A stretch of 29,484 bases of DNA. Origin: JAYSFC01 sp041913505. GTDB lineage: Bacteria; Pseudomonadota; Gammaproteobacteria; Burkholderiales; Burkholderiaceae_C. The stretch covers positions 1 through 29,484 of the forward strand of contig JAYSFC010000038.1 in the NCBI GenBank assembly GCA_041913505.1, written 5' to 3'. Shown in pieces: positions 25,814-29,484 of this stretch (within the stretch, counting starts at the first letter, position 1; every line of letters begins with the position of its first letter). Below the pieces are notes generated by a model. It was not told the DNA's origin. It made no database searches and saw only the letters and a program-made list of their open reading frames with translations. The translations under genes and the position numbers were made by a program.

Positions 25814-26596
25814 ATGCCCGCACCCCTGGTTTTCATCACCGGCGCCTCGAGCGGCATCGGCCAGGCCCTGGCCGCGCGCTTTCACCAGGCCGGCTACCGG
25901 CTGGCCTTGGTCGCGCGGCGTACCGAAGCCATGAAAACCTGGGCTAGTGCTCAAGGATTCAGCGTTGATAGCTATGAAATCTATAGTGCTGATGTGGCCC
26001 AGCCCGAGAGCATCCGGGCTGCGGGCGAGGCCTGTCTGGCGCGCCAGGGCCTGCCCGACGTCGTGATCGCCAACGCGGGCGTCAGCATCGGCATGGACAC
26101 GGCCGAGCGCGAGGACATTGCGGTGATGGCGCGCATCTTCGCCACCAACAACATCGGCATGGCGGCCACGTTCCAGCCCTTCGTGGCACCGATGGCGCGG
26201 CGCGGCAGCGGCCGGCTCGTGGGCATCGGCAGCGTGGCAGGCATCCGGGGGCTGCCGGGCCATGGCGCCTATTGCAGCAGCAAGGCTGCCGTCATCAGCT
26301 ACTGCGAGAGCCTGCGGGGCGAGTTGCGCGCCTCGGGCGTGCGCGTGGTGACGATCTGTCCGGGCTATATCGATACCCCGCTCACGCGGCAGAACCGGTA
26401 TGCCATGCCCTTCTTGATGCAGCCGCAGGACTTTGCGGCACGGGCCCATGCCGCCATCGAAGCCGGCGCGAGCTACCGCGTGATTCCCTGGCAGATGGGC
26501 GTGGTGGCCAAGCTGCTGCGCTTGCTGCCGAACGCACTGTTCGACCGGCTGCTCGCGGGCCGCCCGCGCAAGCACCGTGACGGCGCCAAGGGCTGA
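25814..26596 (+). CDS. Short-chain dehydrogenase/reductase (SDR)
   Basis: A 260-residue classical SDR with a Rossmann fold. The cofactor loop TGASSGIG spans residues 9-16, ANAG 86-89, and the catalytic Ser140-Tyr153-Lys157 is present (IGSVAG; YCSSK). CPGYIDTPLT follows, as in many lipid- or ketone-reducing SDRs. ALVARR after beta-2 suggests NADP(H), an inference. CAGGAG lies 9 bases before the ATG. A 60-base stretch at 25931-25990 is only about 42% GC by my count, far below its surroundings. It is 33 bases downstream of lptC, so likely co-transcribed; its substrate is unknown. Confidence 0.92.
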   Translation: MPAPLVFITGASSGIGQALAARFHQAGYRLALVARRTEAMKTWASAQGFSVDSYEIYSADVAQPESIRAAGEACLARQGLPDVVIANAGVSIGMDTAEREDIAVMARIFATNNIGMAATFQPFVAPMARRGSGRLVGIGSVAGIRGLPGHGAYCSSKAAVISYCESLRGELRASGVRVVTICPGYIDTPLTRQNRYAMPFLMQPQDFAARAHAAIEAGASYRVIPWQMGVVAKLLRLLPNALFDRLLAGRPRKHRDGAKG

Positions 26597-26617
26597 GCGC
26601 GGCTGCGGCCAGCCATG

Positions 26618-26642
26618 AAAAAAGGCTCCCGAAGGAGCCTTT
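26618..26642 (-). terminator. Terminator of the first RRM gene, UUCG tetraloop
   Basis: On the minus strand a 9-bp stem, AAAGGCTCC / GGAGCCTTT, is closed by loop TTCG (a stable C(UUCG)G tetraloop) and followed by a run of T. On the plus strand only TTTC follows, so it would be a weak terminator for the SDR gene. Confidence 0.88.
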
Positions 26643-26665
26643 CGTGGGTGTTGCGCGGGCAGGGC

Positions 26666-27130
26666 TCAATAGCTGTTGCCACCGCCGTAACCGCCGCGGC
26701 CACCACCGCCGCCGCTGCGCGAGCCCGAGCCGTAGGGGCTGCGGAAGCCACCTTCACCGCCACGGCCACCGCCGCCAAAGCCGCCACCGCCCTCACGGCC
26801 GCCGCCATAACCACCGCCGCCGCCAAAGCCACCGCTGCGGCCGCCACCGCCGCCGAAGCCGCCGCTGCGAGGCGGACGCGGTTCCATGGGACGGGCCTCG
26901 TTGACCACGATGCTGCGGCCGCCCAGAGGCTGGCCGTTCATGCCGTTGATGGCGGCTTGCGCTTCGGCATCGCTGCCCATTTCGACGAAACCAAAGCCTT
27001 TAGAGCGGCCCGTGTCCCGCTCCATCATGACCTTGGCGCTCGTGACGGCGCCGAAAGCGCTGAAGGCCTGCTCCAAGTCGTTGTCGCGCACCGAGTAAGG
27101 CAGGTTGCCGACATACAGTTTGTTGCCCAT
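26666..27130 (-). CDS. Glycine-rich RRM RNA-binding protein (paralogue 1)
   Basis: A 154-residue single-RRM protein. RNP2 is LYVGNL (5-10) and RNP1 is KGFGFVEM (44-51). From residue 90 the chain is a Gly/Arg/Phe/Tyr-rich tail of GGFGGGG-type repeats, the layout of cold-inducible glycine-rich RNA-binding proteins in plants, cyanobacteria and proteobacteria. The ATG at 27130 is preceded by AGGAG; an upstream TTG is not needed. The N-terminal 50 residues are about 86% identical to paralogue 2. Its leader has a duplicated structure (see 27131-27258). A role in RNA chaperoning, perhaps in the cold, is inferred from the family. Confidence 0.94.
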   Translation of the reverse strand: MGNKLYVGNLPYSVRDNDLEQAFSAFGAVTSAKVMMERDTGRSKGFGFVEMGSDAEAQAAINGMNGQPLGGRSIVVNEARPMEPRPPRSGGFGGGGGRSGGFGGGGGYGGGREGGGGFGGGGRGGEGGFRSPYGSGSRSGGGGGRGGYGGGNSY

Positions 27131-27258
27131 CAAGGGACTCCTAAAAAACCATGAAAAAGCGGAAAGCGATGGAGTCCCGAAAACGCAGCCGGCTTATCTG
27201 AATGACGCACAACGCGCGAAACTGACGGATCACCGCAAACTTGGCCGGGAAATCCCGC
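27131..27258 (-). promoter_or_regulatory. Structured leader of RRM gene 1 with sequestered Shine-Dalgarno
   Basis: The Shine-Dalgarno lies in GGAGTCCC (minus strand; plus 27134-27141). This is a perfect 8-bp complement of GGGACTCC just upstream (plus 27171-27178), with a 29-base U-rich loop between. A conserved block near the 5' end (TGCGGTG then GTCAGTTTCGCG on the minus strand) is shared with the leader of paralogue 2. The loop also contains a three-codon reading frame (ATG GTT TTT TAG) whose stop touches the Shine-Dalgarno. Confidence 0.6.
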
Positions 27259-27264
27259 CAACGC

Positions 27265-27295
27265 ATTATGCGCCACAAATTCTTGAAAAATGCAA
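27265..27295 (-). promoter_or_regulatory. Candidate promoter of RRM gene 1
   Basis: On the minus strand, CATAAT (27265-27270) is the -10 and TTGCAT (27290-27295) a possible -35 with a long 19-base spacer. The same -10 occurs before paralogue 2. The predicted leader is about 128 nt. Confidence 0.45.
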
Positions 27296-27331
27296 GCGAT
27301 GTTGCGCGCTGTGGCGGTTTTGCCGCGGCAC

Positions 27332-27357
27332 AAAAAAAGGGACCCTTGGGGTCCCTT
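27332..27357 (-). terminator. Rho-independent terminator of RRM gene 2
   Basis: On the minus strand, AAGGGACCC / GGGTCCCTT form a 9-bp stem with a 3-base loop, followed by seven T residues counting the last stem pairs. It separates the two RRM genes into independent transcripts. Confidence 0.85.
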
Positions 27358-27363
27358 GGCAGG

Positions 27364-27392
27364 CCATGAGAACCGCTGGCGGTTTCTCATGG
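27364..27392 (-). other. Stem-loop in the 3' UTR of RRM gene 2
   Basis: The left arm CCATGAGAACCGC and right arm GCGGTTTCTCATGG pair along about 12 bp with one bulged base. It lies between the RRM-2 stop and the terminator and may protect the message from 3' decay. Confidence 0.5.
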
Positions 27393-27402
27393 TGAGGCGT
27401 TA

Positions 27403-27762
27403 TCAGTAGCCGCCGCGGCCGCCGCCGTAGCCACCGCCATTGCCGCCGCCGAAGCCGCCCGAACGGCCGCCGCCGAAGCCGCCGCCAAAACCACCGCTGC
27501 GCGGGGCGCGGGGTTCCATGGGACGGGCTTCATTCACCACGAGATCGCGGCCGCCGAAATTCTGGCCGTGCACGCCTTGGATGGCGGCTTGCGCTTCGGC
27601 ATCGCTGCCCATTTCGACGAAGCCAAAACCCTTGGAGCGGCCGGTGTCGCGCTCCATCATGACCTTGGCGCTATTGACCGAGCCAAAGGCGCTGAAGGTT
27701 TGTTCGAGGTCGCCGTCGCGGAAGGAATAAGGCAGATTGCCCACGTACAGTTTGTTGCCCAT
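27403..27762 (-). CDS. Glycine-rich RRM RNA-binding protein (paralogue 2)
   Basis: A 119-residue paralogue of the gene at 26666. RNP2 LYVGNL (5-10) and RNP1 KGFGFVEM (44-51) are identical; the Gly-rich tail (about 89-119) is shorter. The start at 27762 follows AGGAG at a normal distance and matches the MGNKLYVGNLPYS start of the paralogue. An in-frame ATG seven codons upstream (27783) would add MFFQESL but would place the Shine-Dalgarno inside the coding sequence. It is transcribed separately, with its own promoter and terminator. Tandem duplication including the leader is the simplest origin. Confidence 0.93.
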   Translation of the reverse strand: MGNKLYVGNLPYSFRDGDLEQTFSAFGSVNSAKVMMERDTGRSKGFGFVEMGSDAEAQAAIQGVHGQNFGGRDLVVNEARPMEPRAPRSGGFGGGFGGGRSGGFGGGNGGGYGGGRGGY

Positions 27763-27884
27763 GAGGGACTCCTGAAAAAACATGAAAACGCGATGGAGCC
27801 CGACGCAATCAGCAAACCCGTGACGACTTCAAAGACGCGAAACTGACCAAACACCGCACATGCATTCCTGCGGGGCAGAAATGC
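27763..27884 (-). promoter_or_regulatory. Structured leader of RRM gene 2, homologous to that of RRM gene 1
   Basis: The leader aligns with that of paralogue 1 over most of its length: TGCGGTG, GTCAGTTTCGCG, CTCCATCG, GTTTTCATG, TTTTTT and AGGAGTCCCT. GGAGTCCC at the start site (plus 27765-27772) can pair with GGGCTCC (plus 27795-27801), 7 bp with one bulged T, so the Shine-Dalgarno pairing is kept despite sequence change. Confidence 0.6.
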
Positions 27885-27890
27885 CCGGCC

Positions 27891-27920
27891 ATTATGGTTC
27901 ATATTAATGGGCGCGGCCAA
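27891..27920 (-). promoter_or_regulatory. Candidate promoter of RRM gene 2
   Basis: On the minus strand, TTGGCC (27915-27920), an 18-base spacer and CATAAT (27891-27896). The predicted leader is about 122 nt, close to that of paralogue 1. Confidence 0.5.
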
Positions 27921-27950
27921 AGCCTCTGGGGCGCGCCTGCAACACTTTGG

Positions 27951-27992
27951 CTCAGTGTTTTCACTGAGGCGCTTGTGTGTAAACGCTACAAT
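27951..27992 (+). promoter_or_regulatory. Promoter of the Mn exporter transcript with an upstream palindrome
   Basis: TACAAT (27987-27992) is a good -10, placing the start near 27999 at the 5' end of the riboswitch. There is no good -35. The palindrome CTCAGTG-TTTT-CACTGAG (27951-27968) covers the -35 zone and may be an operator. Confidence 0.5.
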
Positions 27993-27995
27993 GGC

Positions 27996-28125
27996 GACCT
28001 GTCTTTGGGGAGTAGCCCGCCCGGCGTGCCATGCGCCGGGGGCATGCGTCAACAAACTTGGGCCCTCACGGCCTATGGCGCATGCGGCGCAAGGAAGCGA
28101 TTCCGTGCTGGGCGAGACCATTGAC
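27996..28125 (+). ncRNA. yybP-ykoY manganese riboswitch
   Basis: The hallmark GGGGAGTAGC lies at 28007-28016, followed by a hairpin (CCCGGCG/CGCCGGG region), the second conserved loop GCGTCAACAA (28045-28054), another hairpin, and the closing CTGGGCGAGACC (28108-28119), which pairs back to GTCT at 28001. This is the family pattern known to bind Mn2+ and turn on exporters. The gene downstream is a TMEM165/Gdt1 Mn2+ exporter, the expected partner. The expression platform is probably the hairpin GGCCGGA/TCCGGCC (28143-28149 and 28181-28187) next to the Shine-Dalgarno AGGA at 28192-28195. Confidence 0.88.
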
Positions 28126-28205
28126 TGCGCACCGATCCAACAGGCCGGAGTCGGGGCGTGGTCAATGCGTTCTCATGCCATCCGGCCGGATAGGACCCCA
28201 CTTCC

Positions 28206-28769
28206 ATGGAAGCCTTCTTCGTTTCGACCTCCATCGTGGCGCTTGCCGAGATGGGCGACAAGACCCAACTGCTCTCGCTCGTGCTGGCCGCACGCTTTCG
28301 CAAGCCCTGGCCCATCGTGCTGGGCATCTTTGTGGCCACGGTGGTCAATCATGCCCTCGCCGGGGCTGTGGGCACCTGGGTGACCACGCTGCTGGGCCCG
28401 CAGGCTCTGCGCTGGGTGCTGGGCCTGTCGTTCATTGCCATGGCCGTGTGGATGCTGATTCCCGACAAGCTCGACGACGATGAGACGGGCGCCGGCCCGC
28501 GCCTGGGCGTGTTCGGCACCACCGTGGTGGCCTTCTTCCTGGCCGAGATGGGCGATAAGACGCAGATCGCCACCGTGATGCTGGCCGCGCAGTACAGCGC
28601 CTACCTGTGGGTGGTGGCCGGCACCACGCTGGGCATGATGCTCGCGAACGCGCCCGTGGTGTGGCTGGGCGAGCGCATCACGCGCCGCGTGCCGATCCGC
28701 GCAGTGCATGTGGTGTCGGCCGTGATTTTCCTCGCGCTGGGCCTCGTGGCGCTGTTCGTGCCGGCCTGA
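28206..28769 (+). CDS. TMEM165/Gdt1 family Mn2+ exporter (MneA-like, UPF0016)
   Basis: A 187-residue inner-membrane protein with six predicted TM helices in two inverted repeats. Each repeat starts with the family metal motif E-x-G-D-K-T-Q: EMGDKTQ at 15-21 and again at 114-120. The central cytoplasmic loop is acidic (DKLDDDETG). Relatives export Mn2+ (MneA in Vibrio) or exchange Ca2+/Mn2+ for protons. The Mn2+ riboswitch directly upstream supports Mn2+ export over other functions. AGGA lies 10 bases before the ATG. Confidence 0.93.
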   Translation: MEAFFVSTSIVALAEMGDKTQLLSLVLAARFRKPWPIVLGIFVATVVNHALAGAVGTWVTTLLGPQALRWVLGLSFIAMAVWMLIPDKLDDDETGAGPRLGVFGTTVVAFFLAEMGDKTQIATVMLAAQYSAYLWVVAGTTLGMMLANAPVVWLGERITRRVPIRAVHVVSAVIFLALGLVALFVPA

Positions 28770-28791
28770 TGCACACGCAGGGGGCTTTTGG

Positions 28792-28797
28792 CATAAT
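28792..28797 (+). promoter_or_regulatory. Candidate -10 box of metX
   Basis: CATAAT (5/6) sits so that transcription would start near 28804, at the first stem of the SAM-II riboswitch. No convincing -35 is visible 16-18 bases upstream. Confidence 0.45.
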
Positions 28798-28803
28798 GGC
28801 CTG

Positions 28804-28858
28804 ACGCGCCGATTTGCCACCGCTTGCGGGCGCTTTATAAATCCAGCTAAAGACCCGT
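28804..28858 (+). ncRNA. SAM-II riboswitch
   Basis: The compact pseudoknot pattern is present. P1 is GCGCC (28806-28810) with GGCGC (28829-28833). GATTTG follows P1 directly (28811-28816), then CCGCTTGC, then TATAAATCC and the invariant AGCTAAAG (28845-28852). SAM-II binds S-adenosylmethionine and lowers expression of methionine genes such as metX, which is the downstream gene. Confidence 0.85.
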
Positions 28859-28872
28859 CCGACGGCATACCG

Positions 28873-28906
28873 ACCCGGCCTCGTTTTTAGCGATGCCGGG
28901 TTTTTT
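28873..28906 (+). terminator. Intrinsic terminator / attenuator before metX
   Basis: ACCCGGC (28873-28879) pairs with GCCGGGT (28895-28901). TCG and CGA extend the stem across one mismatch, with loop TTTTTAG, and a T run goes to 28906. It ends two bases before the metX ATG. This is the expected expression platform of the SAM-II element. Confidence 0.82.
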
Positions 28907-28907
28907 C

Positions 28908-29484
28908 ATGTCCTTCATCGCCACGCCCCAGTCCATGCACTTTCCGCAGGCCCTGCCACTGCAGGGCGGCGCCTCCATCCGCGACTACGCCCTGGCTTAC
29001 GAGACCTACGGCCAGCTCAACGCGGACCGCTCGAACGCCGTGCTCGTGTGCCACGCGCTTAACGCCTCGCACCACGTCGCGGGCGTCTACGAAGGCCAGC
29101 CCAGGAGCGAGGGCTGGTGGGACAACATGATCGGCCCCGGCAAGCCCGTGGACACCAACCGCTTCTTCGTGATCGGCGTGAACAACCTGGGCTCGTGCTT
29201 CGGCTCCACGGGGCCCATGCATGTGAATCCCGACTCGGGCCAGGTCTACGGCGCCGACTTCCCCGTCGTCACCGTCGAGGACTGGGTCAACGCCCAGGCG
29301 CGGCTGCTCGACCGCCTGGGCATCGAGAAACTGGCCGCCGTCATGGGCGGCAGCCTTGGCGGCATGCAGGCCCTGAGCTGGACCCTGCAATATCCCGAGC
29401 GCATGCGCCATGCCGTGGTGGTGGCCAGTGCGCCCAACCTCACGGCCGAGAACATTGCCTTCAACGAGGTGGCGCGCCGCGCCA
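28908..29484 (+). CDS. metX: Homoserine O-acyltransferase MetX (N-terminal part, cut by window edge)
   Basis: MetX acylates L-homoserine as the first step of methionine synthesis, using acetyl- or succinyl-CoA. The first 192 residues are visible and show the alpha/beta-hydrolase fold: LAYETYGQLNADRSNAVLVCHALNASHH, WWDNMIGPGKPVDTNRFFVIGVNNLG, SCFGSTGP and the nucleophile elbow GGSLGGMQ with Ser149. The chosen start MSFIATPQSMHFPQ has no Shine-Dalgarno; the only G run (28898-28900) is inside the terminator stem. In many betaproteobacteria MetX enzymes are succinyl-specific, so the acyl donor is left open. Confidence 0.95.
   Translation, partial: MSFIATPQSMHFPQALPLQGGASIRDYALAYETYGQLNADRSNAVLVCHALNASHHVAGVYEGQPRSEGWWDNMIGPGKPVDTNRFFVIGVNNLGSCFGSTGPMHVNPDSGQVYGADFPVVTVEDWVNAQARLLDRLGIEKLAAVMGGSLGGMQALSWTLQYPERMRHAVVVASAPNLTAENIAFNEVARRA

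Larger units (their letters stand above)
27763..28205. other. Divergent region between RRM gene 2 and the Mn exporter gene
   Basis: This 443-base stretch without a protein gene is fully accounted for: RRM-2 leader and promoter (27763-27920), a short AT-poor gap, a palindrome and promoter (27951-27992), the manganese riboswitch (27996-28125) and its expression platform up to 28205. I see no additional gene. Confidence 0.7.

Noticed and set aside
26670..26880. Short tandem GCC/CCG-type repeats suggesting a repeat array or CRISPR
   Set aside because: They encode the GGFGGGG tail of the RRM protein and lack constant-length repeats with unique spacers.
26615..27154. Ala/Thr-rich plus-strand open frame opposite RRM gene 1
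   Set aside because: The poly-Ala/Thr pattern is the complement of the Gly-rich codon repeats of the RRM protein, not a real gene.
27763..27783. Upstream in-frame ATG of RRM gene 2, giving an extra seven residues
   Set aside because: The Shine-Dalgarno AGGAG would lie inside the coding sequence, and the paralogue starts at MGNKLYVG.
28031..28483. Open frames crossing the riboswitch into the Mn exporter gene
   Set aside because: They run through the structured riboswitch and overlap the exporter in another frame; no family resemblance.

Overview
This GC-rich window is typical of a betaproteobacterium of the Burkholderiales, most likely the family Comamonadaceae (Acidovorax, Alicycliphilus or Diaphorobacter relatives). 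The evidence is the chromosomal-origin gene order dnaA / rpmH-rnpA-yidD-yidC, the protein family flavour, and the order kdsD-kdsC-lptC. The assignment rests on gene content and recall, not on a search. All coding regions look intact except dnaA and metX, which are cut by the window edges. I see no insertion sequence, prophage, CRISPR array, tRNA or rRNA.

Layout. 1-565: start of dnaA (minus), then a 304-base divergent region with two DnaA boxes and the dnaA and rpmH promoters. 870-3530: rpmH, rnpA, yidD, yidC (ribosomal protein L34, RNase P protein, membrane-insertion factors). 3646-15344: an accessory block of ten genes for peptide uptake and breakdown, lying between yidC and mnmE, which are neighbours in many bacteria. 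It holds an orphan peptide-binding protein, an RpiR-type regulator, an isoaspartyl peptidase, a four-gene Gsi-type ABC importer, a DmpA-family P1 aminopeptidase, an M55 D-aminopeptidase and an Asp/Glu racemase. Several junctions are 4-base ATGA overlaps. Together the enzymes cover isoaspartyl, beta-, D- and racemised residues, so I propose a salvage operon for non-canonical or damaged peptides. This is the most interesting metabolic unit here. 15420-18344: mnmE, a small cNMP-binding-fold protein and an unrecognised Pro/Ala-rich protein.

18359-26596: apt (minus), a large PAS-GGDEF-EAL protein with a degenerate receiver domain, a Kef-type antiporter (minus), then divergent kdsD-kdsC-lptC (Kdo and LPS export) followed by a short-chain dehydrogenase. 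26666-27762: two tandem minus-strand glycine-rich RRM proteins. They share homologous leaders of about 125 nt in which the Shine-Dalgarno sequence is paired with an upstream segment, a likely RNA-level control element.

27950-29484: two riboswitch-controlled genes. A yybP-ykoY (Mn2+) riboswitch precedes a TMEM165/Gdt1-family Mn2+ exporter. A SAM-II riboswitch followed by an intrinsic terminator precedes metX; the terminator ends two bases before the metX start codon.
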